64,000 nucleotides of DNA, taken from contig CM061066.1 of the NCBI GenBank assembly GCA_030762895.1, positions 116,840,715 through 116,904,714 of the forward strand. Reading direction: 5' to 3'. The stretch comes from Sophora flavescens (taxonomy: Eukaryota; Streptophyta; Magnoliopsida; Fabales; Fabaceae). The stretch's first letter is position 1, and each line of letters starts with the position of its first letter. The notes under the pieces were generated by a model. It was not told the DNA's origin. It did not search any database and worked only from the letters and a program-made list of their open reading frames with translations. Shown piece by piece: positions 33,107-46,124 of this stretch. Position numbers and translations under genes: made by a program.

Positions 33107-34911
33107 ATGACAGCTGGAGCTAGTACAAGCGGAAGCCACACTGGAGAAGGAGCATCTATGGCTAGACCTCCCTACTTTGATGGAGAAAAATACATTTATT
33201 GGAAAGAAAGATTTCAATGGTTCATCATGTCAACAAATTCTGATTTATGGGATATTATCACTGATGGTCCCTGCATTCCAAAGAATGATGATGACACTGA
33301 CAGACCCAAAGCTCAGTGGACTGCAGTAGAAAAGACTAAGTGAGAGCTAAATCATAAAGTAAGGTATTCCTTGATGTGTGCTCTCAGTCAAGAAGAATTT
33401 GAAAAGGTCCATGCATGTGGATTTGCTAAGGAAATCTGGGATACTCTAGAAGTTACTTATGAAGGAACAACAAAAGTGAAAGAAACAAAGATAAACATGC
33501 TTGTACAAAAGTACGAGTTATTTACTATGGAAGAAGGAGAAAACATTGCTCAGATGATAGGAAGATTTCAGACTATCACAAATAATCTGAAGTCACTAGG
33601 AAAAATCTACACCAATGTTGAGAAAGTTGGCAAAATTCTAAAAAGTCTACCCAAACAGTGGAGACCTCTGGTTACATCAATAACTCAAGCCAAAGATCTC
33701 ACAACTCTTCAAATGAGCGATCTGCTTGGAACCTTACAAGTTCATGAGCAGGAACTAAATGAAGACAGCTCAAATAAAAAAGGAAAGACCATTGCCCTCA
33801 AGGCAGAGAAAGGATCTTCAAAAGCTTTAAAGGTTGAAGAATCTGATCAAGAGTCAGACGCCTCTGAAGAAGACTCGGACAGTGATGATGAAATGTCATT
33901 ACTGACTAGAAAATGAGAAAGTTATGGAAGAAGAAGAATTTCATAAAGGATAAACCTTTCAAGAATTTCAATAAAGAAAAACTCTTCAAAGAGAACAATA
34001 GTTCTGACAAAAGTTCTATTGTATGCTATGAATGTAAGAAGCCATGACACTTCAAATCTGAATGTCCTCAGTTGCAAAAGCAGCCCTTCAAAAAGTTCTA
34101 TAAAAATAAAAAGAAAGGGATGATGGCAACTTGGGAAGATCTTGATGGCAGCTCATCTGATGAAGGTGCAGAAGGCGAAGAGGTAAATCTATGGCTTATG
34201 GCAGATGCTGACTCAGACTCTGAGGTAACTTTTGATTTTAAGGATTTTCAAGATGCCTATGATGAATTGATTGAGGAATCTAACTGTTTAACTAAGGCTT
34301 TTGGAAAACTTAAGAGGAAATATGTGAAACTCCTAAAAGAGCATGAACATATGACTCAAGATTGTGACAAACTGTCTCAGGAAAATAGCAAGCTCAAAGC
34401 TGAAAAGCTTAAGGCTAAGATCACAGTTGAGACGCCACAATGTGAAGAAGTTGTCAAACTTCAATAGAATGTTGAAGAGCTCACCTCTGATCTTGCCCGT
34501 TTTTTCAATGGAAGATATAACCTGACTAAGTTGTTAGCAAGTCAGCGACCCTCTCTTGATAAAAATGGTATAGGATTCATTGACCAGACACATCATAAAG
34601 TATCTAACAAAGTCTTAGGACAAAAACCTAAAACTCTTTATGATAAGGTCATTACTTACAAAAGTAACTGTAAACATTGTGGAAAAACTGAACATATCAC
34701 GTCTAAGTGTATTCACACAAGAAAGAAGTTGTCACAAACTTCAAGAACTAACAAAAAAGGACCCAAAAGAATATGGGTACCTAAAGCTTTTATTATTCCT
34801 ATTGTAGATATCCTTAATAGGACAAAAAACACACCTATCATGGTACCTGGACAATGGCTGCTCACGACACATGACAGGAGAAAAGTCTATGTTCCTAGAC
34901 CTCCAACCTAA
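33107..34911 (+). pseudogene. Gag of element B
   Basis: The ATG at 33107 (MTAGASTSGSHTGEG) lies 73 bp after the LTR. The UBN2-type region includes RPPYFDGEKYIYWKERF. An in-frame TGA lies at 33341, a frameshift near 33910, a stop inside the first zinc knuckle near 34045 (CYECKKP then stop), and a stop near 34465. Acidic Asp/Ser-rich and coiled-coil Lys/Glu stretches lie at about 34150-34460. A second knuckle, CKHCGKTEHITSKC, lies at about 34670-34710, with Glu where Gly is usual. The gag frame ends at 34911 after overlapping the protease in the +1 frame. Confidence 0.88.
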
Positions 34912-36020
34912 AGAAAGTGGACATGTTACCTTTGGTGGAAATCAAAGATGAAAGGTCATCGGGATAGGTAAAATTGGTGGGAAATCACCTTTACCATCTA
35001 TCTCTAACGTTCTTTTAGTTGAAGGATTAAGACATAATCTGCTAAGAATAAGTCAATTATGTGATAATGAATATAATGTTTCCTTTACTAAGAATGCATG
35101 CATAGTCAAAGACACCAATGGCAAAGTTCTCTTTTCAGCAAACAGGCAACAAAATCTTTATAATATTGATCAAACTAAATTGACTAATCAAAATGTGACT
35201 TGTTTTGTGTCAAGAGAAGATGAAAGATGGGTATGGCATAAGAAGCTAGGACATACAAGTATGAAACAGATATGTGATTCTTGCCAATGTGGGAAGCAAG
35301 TTAAAACTAGCTTTAAACCCAAGAATCTGGTATCCTCTTCTAGACCTTTACAGTTGTTGCATATGGATCTGTTTGGTCCAGTTAGTATTGCTAGTAAAAC
35401 AGGAAAGAAATATGGTTTTGTCATAGTTGATGATTATTCTATATATACATGGGTACTCTTATTAACCCAAAAATATGAGTCATTCAAGATGTTCTCTATA
35501 TTCTGTAAGAAAGTTCAGAATGAGAAGGGATTTTGAATCTCAGCTATCAGAAGTGACCATGGGGGAGAGTTTGAAAATGAGCACTTCAATACATTCTATG
35601 AAGAGAATGGTATCTCTCACAACTTTTCTGCTCCTTGAACTCCTCAGCAGAATGGAGTAGTAGAAAGAAAGAACAGATCTCTACAAGAGATGGCTCGAAC
35701 AATGATCAATGAAAGTAAACTCCCAAAGTACTTCTGGGCTGAGGTAGTAAACACTGCTTGTTATGTACATAACAGAATATTGATAAGACCCTTCTTGAAT
35801 AAAACTCCCTATTAATTGTGGAAAGGTAGAAAACCCAACATTTCTTATTTCCATGCTTTTGAATGTGAATGCTTTATTTAACTTGGAAAGTTTGATTCAA
35901 AAGTAGAAAAGGCTATATTTCTAGGATATTCAGACACTTCTAAAGCTTTTAGAGTTTACAACTCTAGAACAGAAGTTGTTGAGGAATCTATTCATGTTGA
36001 ATTTAATGATGGTTTAAACA
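34830..36020 (+). pseudogene. Protease and integrase of element B
   Basis: The protease motif LDNGCSRHMTG starts at 34847 in the +1 frame relative to gag; D-S-G is changed to D-N-G. The zinc-binding pre-integrase region (WHKKLGHTSMKQICDSC) lacks about 20 residues between its His and Cys pairs compared with C. The integrase core has LHMDLFGP, RSDHGGEFE and VVERKN, so all three catalytic acids are present. In-frame stops occur at about 35536, 35637, 35815 and 35879. The reading stops at 36020-36025, where the TR-GAG element is inserted. Confidence 0.88.
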
Positions 36021-36025
36021 TTGAT

Positions 36026-39000
36026 TGTAACAGTCTGATTTTTAATTATGCTGTTTAACCAGTTTAAATATAATTATTTATATTTTAATATGAGATTAAT
36101 AAAATGATTTTAAATAAAATAAAATCATATTCATAATCTATATTATGGTAGAGAGTTACGGTGAAATTTTGGGTTGAAAATTCAGACGGAGCCCGGTGTG
36201 CGTTATCGCTGACAGTAAGATTTTACTGAGCAGAAGCCCTAATTTCGACACGTGAACGGAACCATTAGGTTTTATATTTTTTCCCGGACAATTTTCCAAC
36301 TTTTGAAAAAATTCATTAGGAGATGAAATTAATATTATTTTATTCGGGCGTAATAGTTAAGAAAAGGCGCAAAACCTAAGTCGGAGGATAAATCGGGTAA
36401 ACGAAGGAGTCGATTATTGAGCTGAGGTTTTAGGAGAGATTAATGTAGCAAAGAGGAAAAGGAGTATGGCCTTAAATTTTAGTAATCGGGAATTTTCAAG
36501 TGAAATGACCAAAATACACCTAAGCTTAACCTAACCGACGTTGAGTTAAATTTTAACCATGGTTAAGGAACCAAGGTTAATTTATGTGGTTCTAGGGCAG
36601 CCACACCTTTCACTAATTATGAGCCACATGTTTATTAACCATAGTTAGCAAAGTAACCCTAGTTAAGTTTATTATTAACCATAATTAACTATTATATTAT
36701 TTAATATTCACAAAATCCATTAACTCAATTGCTAAGAACCAAACAAGGCCTACGATTTCCTCTATAAAACCCCCAAGGCCGCAGCCCCCGCCCTATTTTT
36801 CTCTCATCATCTCTTGCATTTTCTTCTTCATTTTCTTCACAAACTCTATTTTCTTCTTCAAAATCTCCAAGTGATTTCATAGTGAAACCTTGCCAATATC
36901 ATAATCTATTCTTCCTCCATCTTCCTAACTTGACCTAACAAAATTATCTCTTCCATTCTTAAGATCTTAATGTATAATCATAAAAATATGAAACCAATTT
37001 CTATGATCTTATTATGTCTCCTACTATTATCATCCAAGAGCTTGTGATCAAAATCAATTTCTTTCCTATTGAACCATTGTTGGCCGAACCTATGTGAGAA
37101 AATGGGTTGCATGTTTTTGTGCCATTTTTAAAATCTAACACTTGTTTTATGCTCTCTATTACCTATATAGTCTATGTCCAAGAGCTTAAATCCAACTAAA
37201 TTCTCTAACTTTTAGCCTAGGCCGAAACCCTAAGGGAAAGGGATGAAATTATTTTTGTTTGATTTGAGAAACCTATTGTTTGATTAATGCTCTCTAATGT
37301 CTTAGTATCTTAAATCCAAAAGTTCGAATCTAAAAGAAACTCTAAATTTTTATACATGGCCGAAGCTTAGTTAAAAATGAGGTTGGAATCTTTTGTTCAT
37401 ATTTTCAAATTATGACAATTTATCTAAGCTACCTAGGACCTAAGTAATTAGTATCCAAAAGCTTCAGTTGAGAAAAGAACCCTAACCCTCATTTGATTTA
37501 CTTGGCCGAACATAACCAAGAATGGTTAAGGGTGGGTTTGTTGATTAATTTGTTGATTATGTTGTTCGGTTTAAGGTGAACTGTTAAGCTGTGGTGTGAT
37601 AACGAGGAACGTCGGATTTGGGATACCGGTGATAACTCAGGTGGGGGAAAGAATCATTCTACCATCGGAATCAATAAGTAGTATATTCTATAATAATTGT
37701 GTAGGGTGACCTAAACCCTACTAGTAGTCGAGTAATTGACAAGAACAAAATTACATTGGAAACCTTTTCTGTAAAACCAATGGTGATTCGGGGATTGTAG
37801 GTTTATTGACATTAAGTTGATTTTAAGTATTTGATGATGTATGACTTTATGTTATTGAATTTATTATGATACGCTGGTTGAGGTATTCCATTGCATGTGA
37901 CATATTATTTTTGGTGTTTGAATATTTTCCTGATATTGTGTTATGCATGATCTACCTGATTTTTAATATGGTGCTTAGTTGATTCTTAAGCGAAGATATG
38001 TATAGTTTGGGTGTTATTGTTTGGGTGTGAGAATAATGGTGACTTAGAGGTGCCTAACCTAAATAATTTATTTTAAAGAGAAGGTGTGACATAGAACAAG
38101 TGTTGAGGTTCTGATGGAAGGTTAAGGCACTAGGATGTTGTTTATGTGGGTCGGTGAGATTCATGTGTTTGCATTGCTGTTCACAGTTGTGTGAGTGGAA
38201 CACACAAGGTCAGGATATCGAATTTTGGATATTGGATATTGCGGGTGAGTGACATACGGATGTTGATGCTGCGGTAGACTACCATAATACTCTTTAAGCC
38301 CTTAACGCATTGTTCTGATTATCCTATCGAGGATAGAGGCACTATGTATTTTGTGCTTATGTGCTATTTCCAATGGAGGAAATAATGGCGCACCGTTCTT
38401 AAAGCACTATTTCCTAGTAGAGATTAGGGAATAGGGGCGCACTGAGTTAAGAAGCATTTTGTGCTTATGTGTTATTTCCAATGGGGGATTGGTGATGCAC
38501 ACTGTGCTTAATGCTTTCTTCCCTACGAGAGATAAGGGTATAAGGGCGCACTGAGTTCTTGACCTCAGACCGTTCTGGACTACTGACTAACGTGACAGGA
38601 GTAGAGGTGTCCACGTCATCATAAAGGTTTAGATTGCGTGAGTTGACGGTAGAGGATGATATTGTTAATTGAGGATTTAGTTGGGTTTGGAGTGATGATT
38701 GTTTGTGACATTTATTGTATCATATACTATGACTCTTTTCTTCTTTATGATGATTGAATTGTTTCTTATCCCATGTATTTGTTTGTATGTTGTATTATTA
38801 TTTTATTTTGGGATCGTACGAGAAGACCCGGTGGTTGAGCTGAATGAGGAGGAGTTGGATACGAACCGGAGGCCGGAGGACGAGCTATGATCCATGGCGA
38901 TTAGGGTCTAGATAGTATGGCCAATGTGTCTTATGAAAGTATTTTTACATGTTTCCACTAGTATAACTTTTGTTTTAAATATATTCCTGTGAGGGATCCT

Positions 39001-39219
39001 ACTGAGAGGATATCCACAACAGTGTTTTGTAATATGTTTACAAGACTTATGTGTGTATGTATAAACATAAATATGGTGTGTTGTTTCAATTAACTAAAGT
39101 TGTATAATATTTAACTTAAGTTTTTAATTTATACGTCTTTTCACACGAAAAGAGCGATTAAGGAATTAATTAAGAAGGCTTTAATCTAATAAAACACCAG
39201 GGCACAACGGGGTGTCTCA
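36026..39219 (+). repeat. 5' LTR of the TR-GAG element
   Basis: 3194 bp, closely similar to 41110-44308 with a few indels: this copy has extra sequence near 38690-38785 and lacks sequence near 36975 present in the other. It contains CGCACTG-type repeats near 38380-38560. Confidence 0.93.
36763..36769 (+). promoter_or_regulatory. TATA box candidate of the TR-GAG LTR
   Basis: TATAAAA is followed by a CT-rich leader. The other LTR has TATAAAC at 41847. Confidence 0.5.
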
Positions 39220-39221
39220 TT

Positions 39222-39236
39222 TTGGTATTAGAGCAG
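39222..39236 (+). promoter_or_regulatory. Primer binding site of the TR-GAG element
   Basis: TTGGTATTAGAGCAG starts two bases after the LTR. It matches the initiator-Met tRNA complement with one mismatch. Confidence 0.75.
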
Positions 39237-39447
39237 TTTGATTCTGATCACACTGTGAAGTTTAGGATGTTGTTACTGGTCGTGTCTAGTTGAATCCACA
39301 TCGGGTTTTGACTATGCTTAGAAGTTGGGTAGTGTGTCCGAACCCGATGCGAAAATTAATATTGGTATGACATATGGTATTTATATACTTGCCTATGTAG
39401 TATTATATGTCATACTAATGAAAGCGGATGATTTCTTTTACAGAATC

Positions 39448-40763
39448 ATGGCTCGCGGAAGAGGACGTCCAACAAACAGTGGTGACCTAACTCCGGAAAG
39501 AATCATTGGAGATGTCAACAGTAACGATAACCATACTAAAAATGGAGGAGAGTCATCTGCGACTCCCGATGCTATGGAAAATATAGCTGCTGCTATGTTA
39601 TTACAAACACCGCAAAATGCTGAAATGTTGCAGATGAACAAAGAGCAGCTGGAACTAAAGAATCAAAGGAGAGCTGCAGAAGCTGAAGATGCCAGAAGGC
39701 TATTTTCATGCAAGGGAAGCCACCTCAATTCCGAGGAGAGTATGACCCAGAAAAGACTGAATGGTGGGTACAGGTGGTAGAGAAGATATTTGCTACTATG
39801 CACTACAGAGAGGATTCAAAACTAACTTATGATGCCTTCATGTTAACTGAAGGAGCAAAGTTCTGGTGGAGAGGCAAGAAAAGACTATTGGAAGCCGAGG
39901 GCATAATGATTACCTGGCAGTTACGTACCGACTGCTTCTTCGAAAAGTATTTTCCGCGTTTAGTTCTACTCGAGAAGGAAAAGGAATTCACAAACCTCAA
40001 ACAAGACAACATGTCTGTAGGTGATTATGCATCACATTTTGAAGCTCTGATTAAGTACTCAAAATTTTATCAGAGATTCCCAGATGAGGATTGACAATGT
40101 AGGAGATTTGAGGAAGGACTCAGAAATGAGCTGCAGAGGGTTGTAGTGTCTCTTGACATTCAAAGTTTCCCAGAACTGGTTGAGAGATGTAGCGCTATAG
40201 AAAGTATAGATCTGAGGATGGCTAATGAGCATAAACAACTGAGGACTGGAGGTCCTATTTGATCAGATGTGCAGAGGAGAGTAGATAGTGATTCTCAGTG
40301 GAAATGAGAACCATATACCAGACCAGTGCAGATAGCTGCTCCAATACCAGTTTCTACAGCACCAATGGTTGGAATGGGCCAGCAGCAGCAAGGCCCAATT
40401 TATTACAAATGTGGAGGACCGCATTATCAACGGAATTGCAGGGAGGAACCTTATTGTTTCCATTGTGGTAAACCAGGACATTTTGCTCGTGATTGTAGAC
40501 ATAAGGGTATGCAGCAGCCGGTAGCAGCTGGTAGAGGAACTGGAAATTACAGAGGTGAAGCTGGGAGAGGAGTTCCAGTAACAGGTCAGCAGATGGCTAG
40601 ACCTCAAGCCACTGGGAGAGTGTTTACCAAAAGGGGAGCTGAATCCTCTCACTCTGCAGAGCTCATAGAAGGTATGTGTGATTTTGATGTAATCCGAAAT
40701 AATTGCATAAGTTCAAAGAAACTCAGACTGCAATTGGATACATTGCATAGGAAGTTAAGGTAA
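39448..40763 (+). pseudogene. Gag of the TR-GAG element
   Basis: The ATG at 39448 (MARGRGRPTNSGDLT) opens a basic N-terminus. The Retrotrans_gag domain covers about 39710-40090 (PPQFRGEYDPEKTEWWV through FEALIKYSKFY). Two zinc knuckles follow: YKCGGPHYQRNC (first Cys lost) and CFHCGKPGHFARDC (about 40455-40500). It is broken by a frameshift near 39700-39720 and by stops at 40092, about 40259 and about 40305. It ends at 40763 and no pol domain follows. The family forms virus-like particles; this copy cannot make an intact Gag. Confidence 0.9.
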
Positions 40764-41109
40764 TAGTGATTGTGGTGTTAAGGGTAGGAGTTAGATGTGG
40801 AAATAAGGTTTTTGTGGACCAGTATTAAGAAGAGGAAAATGATTAAGTTTTGATGATGTTCTTCAAGGATGATAGGTTAAGGTGAAATGTTAAGTATAAG
40901 GAACATAATGTAATGATGGATTGTTTCCAGGATAAATAGAAAGATATAAGAATGAATTATGTTATGAAGTTACCGCTGTCACTTAGGTGAAGACAGTGAC
41001 GGGAAATACAATGAAGGATTTGTATATTAAGATACGTTTACTAGATTCTATCTAGTTTCAAGTTACAAAATTCCGAGGACGGAATTTTTTTTTCTAAGAA
41101 GGGTAGTAA
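40764..41109 (+). other. 3' internal region of the TR-GAG element
   Basis: No ORF. It ends in CCGAGGACGGAA, a T-run and AAGAAGGGTAGTAA, the polypurine region just before the 3' LTR. Confidence 0.65.
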
Positions 41110-44100
41110 TGTAACAGCCTGATTTTTAATTACGTTGTTTAACCGGTTAAAATATAATTATTTATATTTTAATCTGAGAGCAATAAAATGATTTTAAATG
41201 AAATAAAATCATATTCATAATCTATATTATGGTAGAGAGTTACGGTAAAATTTTGGGTTGAAAATTTAGAAGGAGTTCGGTCTGCGTTTTCACTGACAAT
41301 ATGATTTTACAGAGCAGAAACCCTAATTTCGACTCGTGAATGAAACCATTAGGTTTTATATTTTGTCCTGGACAATTTTCCAACTTTCGAAAAAATTCGT
41401 TAGGAGATGAAATTAATATTATTTTATTCGGGCGTAATCGTTAAGAAAACGCGTAAAACCTAAGTCGGGGGATAAGTCGGGTAAATGAAGGAGTCGATTA
41501 TTGAGCTGAGGTTTTAGGAGAGATTAATGTAGCAGAGAGGACAAGGAGTCCAGCCTTAAATTTTAGTAATCAAGAATTTTCAAGTGAAATGACCAAAATA
41601 CCCCTAAGCTTAACCTAACCGACATTGAGTTAAATTTTAACCATGGTTAAGGAACCAAGGTTAATTTATGTGGTTCTAGGGCAGCCACACCTTTCACTAA
41701 TTATGAGCCACATGTTTATTAACCATAGTTAGCAAAGTAACCATAGTTAAGTTAATTATTAACCATAATTAACTATTATATTATTTAATATTCACAAAAC
41801 CCATTAATTCAATTGCTAAGAACCAAACAAGGCCTAAGATTTCCCCTATAAACCCCCCAAGGCTGCAGCCCCCTCCCCATTTTTTTCTCTTCATCTCTTG
41901 CATTTTCTTCTTCATTTTATTCACAAACTCCATTTTCTTCTTCAAAAGCTCCAAGTGATTTCATAGTGAAACCTTGCCAAGATCATAATCTATTCTTCCT
42001 CCATCTTCCTAACTTGAGGTAACAAAATCATCTCTTCCATTCTTAAAATCTTAATCTTCCTATTTCATGATTTTTTATTCTTAGATCTAGAACATTGAAT
42101 AATTCTAGAAAATTTTAGAAAAATCATAAAAATGTGAAACCAATTTCTATGATCTTGTTATGTCTCCTAGTATTATCAACCGAGAGCATGTGATCAAAAT
42201 CATTTTCTTTCCAATTGAACCATTGTTGACCAAACCTATGTGAGAAAATGGATTTGATGGTTTTGAGCCATTTTTGAATTCTAACACTTGTTTCATGCTC
42301 TCTATTACCTATATAGTCTATGTCCAAGAGTTTAAATCCAACTAAATTCTCTAACCTATTCTTTTAGCCTAGGCCGAAACCCTAAGGGAAATGGATGAAA
42401 TTATTTTTGTTTGATTTGAGAAACCTATTGTTTGATTAATGCTCTCTAATGTCTAAGTAGTTTAAATCCAAAATTTTGAACCAAAAAGAAATTCCTGGCC
42501 TAAATTTTTATACATGGCCGAAACTTAGTTAAAAATGAGGTTGGAATATTTTGTTCATATTTTCAAATTATGACAATTTATCTAAGCTACCTAGGACCTA
42601 AGTAATTAGTATCCAAAAGCTTGAGTTGAGAAAAGAACCCTAACCCTCATTTGATTTACTTGACCGAACATAACCAAGAATGGTTACGGGTGGGTTTGTT
42701 GATTAATTTGTTGATTATGTTGTTCGGTTTAAGGTAAAACTGTTAAGCTGTGGTGTGATAACAAGGAACGTCGGATTCAGGATTTCGGTGATAACTCAGG
42801 TGGGGGAAAGAATCTCCTACCGTCGGAATCGATAAGTAGTATATTCTATAATAATTGTGTAGGGTGACCTAAACCCTACTAGTAGTCAAGTAATCGACAA
42901 GACCAAAATTACATTGGAAACCTTTTCTGTAAAATCAATGGTGATTCGGGGATTGTAGGTTTATCGATATTAGGTTGATTTTAAGTATTTGATGATGTCT
43001 GACTTTATGTTATTGAATTTATTATGATACGTTGGTTGAGATATTCCATTGCACGTGACATATTATTTTTGGTGTTTGAATATTTTCCTGATATTGTGTT
43101 ATGCATGATCTGCCTGATTTTTAATATAGTGCTTAGTTGATTCTTAAGCGAAGATATGTATAGTTCGGGTGTTGTTGGTTTGGGTGTGAGAATAGTGGTG
43201 ACTTAGAGGTGCCTAACCTAAATGATTTATTTTAAAGAGGATGTGTGACATAGAACAAGTGTTGAGGTTCTGATGGAAGGTTAAGGCACTAGGATGTTGT
43301 TAATGTGGGTCGGTGAGATTCTTGTGTTTGCATTGTTGTTCACAGCCGTGTGAGTGGAACACACGAGGTCAGGATATCCTATTTTGGATATCGGATATTG
43401 CGGGTGAGTGACCTACGGATGTTGATGCCGAGGTAGACTACCGTAATACTCTTTTAGTCCTTAACACATTGTTCTGATTATCCTATTGAGGATAGAGACA
43501 CTATGTATTTTGTGCCTATGCGCTATTTCCAATGGAGGAAATAGTGGCGCACCGTGCTTAAAGCACTATTTCCTAGTAGAGATTAGGGAATAGGGGCGCA
43601 CTGAGTTAATAAGTATTTTGTGCTTATGTGCTATTTCCAATGGGGGATTGGTGACGCACACTGTGCTTAATGCTTTATTCCCTACGAGAGATAAGGGAAT
43701 AGGGGGGACACCGAGTTCTTGAGCCCAGACCGTTCTGGACTACTGACTAACGTGACAGGAGTAGAGATGGCCACGTCATCATAAAGGTTTAGATTGCATG
43801 AGTTGAGGGTATAGGATGATATTGTTAATTGAGGATTTAGTTGGTTTAGATTGCCCTGTATTTGTTTGTATGTTGTGTTATTATTTTATTTTTGGATCGT
43901 ACGAGAAGATCCGGTGACTGAGCTGAATTAGGAGTTGGATGGGACTCCTTACGAACCGGAGTCCGGAGGACAAGTTGTGATCCATGGCGATTAGGGTCTA
44001 GATAGTATGGCCAGTGTGCCTTATGAAAGTATTTTTACATGTTTCCGCTAGTATAACTTTTGTTTTAAATATATTCCTGTGAGGGATCCTACTGAGAGGA

Positions 44101-44308
44101 TATTCATAACAGTGTTTTGTAATATGTTTATAAGACTTATGTGTGTATGTATAAACATAAATATGGTGTGTTGTTTCAATTAACTAAAGTTGTACGATAT
44201 TTAACTTAAGTTTTTAATTTTTATGTCTTTTCACGTGAAAAGAGCGATTAAGGAATTAATTAAGAAGGCTTTAATCTAATAAAACACAGGGCCCAACGGA
44301 GTGTCTCA
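41110..44308 (+). repeat. 3' LTR of the TR-GAG element
   Basis: 3199 bp, starting TGTAACAGCCTG and ending GAGTGTCTCA. It is close to the 5' LTR with scattered substitutions and several indels. Confidence 0.93.
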
Positions 44309-44488
44309 CTGATAGGAAACTATCAGATCTAGAAGATGATCTTGCAGGATTAGATCTTGGAAGACAAAGTAATCAGACTGTTGATAGCTTGAAAAAAGAA
44401 GATCCAGAAACTCATATTCAAGCGTCTGATCCACCTGCTCAACAACCATCAGAGACTGAACCAAAACGAGATTGGAAGTTCAAAACTA
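44309..44488 (+). pseudogene. Pol linker segment of element B
   Basis: It encodes the acidic, Gln/Pro-rich linker between integrase and RT (LEDDLAGLDLGRQSNQ, then PPAQQPSETEPKRDW) and is bounded by two insertions. The sequence resumes at 46125. Confidence 0.8.
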
Positions 44489-44890
44489 TGTTAGAACCAA
44501 AGTGGTTTTGGATTAAAATAATATCTTATGTTTTGATGTTAACAAAAAGTTTAAATTTGTTTGGCAAAGTTTTTGTCAAAAATCTAACTTGTTTGTTATA
44601 AGTATGCAGGGATCACTTGATTTTATGCAAGTCAGAGGAACTAAAATTTAAAGTATGGAAGCTACAGATTCTAGTTCAAACCTCTAGACCAGTCTACAAC
44701 TCTTGGTAAAATTCTGAGTCTTTAGCTTTATGGTAGACGAGATCGTTAAAATAAGAATAGATGAGGTCTTAGAGTTAACTAAGGTAGAAGCGTTACAAAG
44801 TCTAAAGTAACCTAGTAGACGAGCTCCATATGCCACGTCATTGGATGGAGCTTCTCATTAAGGACTTAGCAAGTCCTAAGACTTGTGTGG

Positions 44891-45040
44891 ACGAGCGCCT
44901 CTACCATATTAGTAGACGAGCGCTTTTGTCAATTCAGTGGACAAGCGCTTCTATCAATTTACTAGACGAGCGCTTCTGCCATATTAGTAGACGAGCGCTT
45001 CTACCACATCAACAGACGAGCTCTTAAGTATAGTACGTCC
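44891..45040. repeat. 25-bp tandem repeat, six copies
   Basis: The core ACGAGCGCTTCTACCATATT recurs at 44891, 44916, 44941, 44966, 44991 and 45016, an exact 25-bp period. It is the reverse complement of the array at 29789-30030. Confidence 0.93.
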
Positions 45041-45546
45041 ATCTCTCTGGACTAGGCGGAAAGTATGTAGACGCATTATCAGTAGACGAGCCCGTCTCAC
45101 TGATAAGTAAATCTTGCTTGTCCAAAGACCTGCGCGTCCACTAGTTTTAAGACGTGAACCAGTCTAAGCTTATACGTATTCATTTCAAATGATTGCTTAT
45201 TTAATTCAAAGAATATATGTCTTTTACCTCGATGCTTCTTTTATATAAAATCTTTATCTCTTGGATAAAAGAACTTCGTACCATCGAAACCATAAACCTT
45301 TGTACTTTGTCAAAATACATTGTTGTAAAGATCAAGTCAAGTACAAAGATGGTAAGTCAGAAAGCAACCTTTGGTACTATAGAGAAATGACTGCTCTACT
45401 TTGAGCATTCCTCTGTTAAACAAAAGCACTTCTCAGTGAAGCATATTAAGTTATCAGTCTCAACGGATCCAAGTATTTAATGCTAAGTCTAAATGGATAC
45501 AATTTGAAGACCGCTGAAGAAGATTAAGACAGAGAAGCACTTCAGC

Positions 45547-45556
45547 TATATATATA
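45547..45556 (+). promoter_or_regulatory. TATA box candidate of the A-family solo LTR
   Basis: TATATATATA lies in the second half of the LTR in its transcription orientation. Confidence 0.45.
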
Positions 45557-46124
45557 CCTGAAGAACTTCAAGGAGCATATGGACATAGATTCAATATATA
45601 GATATATGCAGTAACACAAGCTCTGATATCATAGTGCAAAAACTCTGTTGAAATTGTAACACAAGTTTACTTGTAAATCTTTTTGATCTTAAACTTTCAA
45701 ATCCTCACACATAGTGAGTTCTTAGATCAAAGCTTTAAATCTCTTTGTTAGAGTTAGAGCCTGAAGATGCTTGGTAGAGTAAGAATACTTGTAGCCTGAA
45801 GAGGTGTTGAATACTAGTAAAGCTATTGGATTATAGTGGAGAAAATTGTTCAGGTAGAAGGGACTGGACGTAACTCTTGGTTGGAAAAGAGTGAACCAGG
45901 ATAAAACACTTGCGTGAATCTTCTAAACCCTTATCTTTTACAGTTTTTGTTTATACTAAATGTGGGGTTCTGAATCTGAGTTTATTAACTCTTCAAAAAC
46001 GTTTTCCTATTTGTGTGTTGTTTTTATTGTTTTTCTTGTAAAAGGTTTGAGAAAATAATTTTTCGAAAATCTGTTAAGAAACACAATTCAACCCCCCTTC
46101 TTGTGTTTCCCTGTGTCAACTTCA

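Larger units (their letters stand above)
36026..44308 (+). mobile_element. Gag-only Ty3/gypsy retrotransposon (TR-GAG type)
   Basis: Two LTRs of about 3.2 kb (36026-39219 and 41110-44308) start TGTAACAG and end GTGTCTCA. They flank only 1890 bp of internal DNA. The flanks TTGAT (36021-36025) and CTGAT (44309-44313) are a 5-bp duplication with one mismatch. The internal region has a primer site, a gag with two zinc knuckles and a polypurine stretch, but no protease, RT or integrase. This matches the described class of non-autonomous gag-bearing elements called TR-GAG. It would need pol from a relative. It sits in the pol of element B, which continues at 44309. Confidence 0.92.
44489..46124 (+). 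mobile_element. Solo LTR of the element A family inside element B
   Basis: It starts TGTTAGAACCAAAGTGG and ends CCCTGTGTCAACTTCA, as in the LTR of element A (20581-22073), and matches it over much of its length. The flanks AACTA (44484-44488) and AACTC (46125-46129) form a 5-bp duplication with one mismatch. Length is 1636 bp and there is no internal region. Confidence 0.88.
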
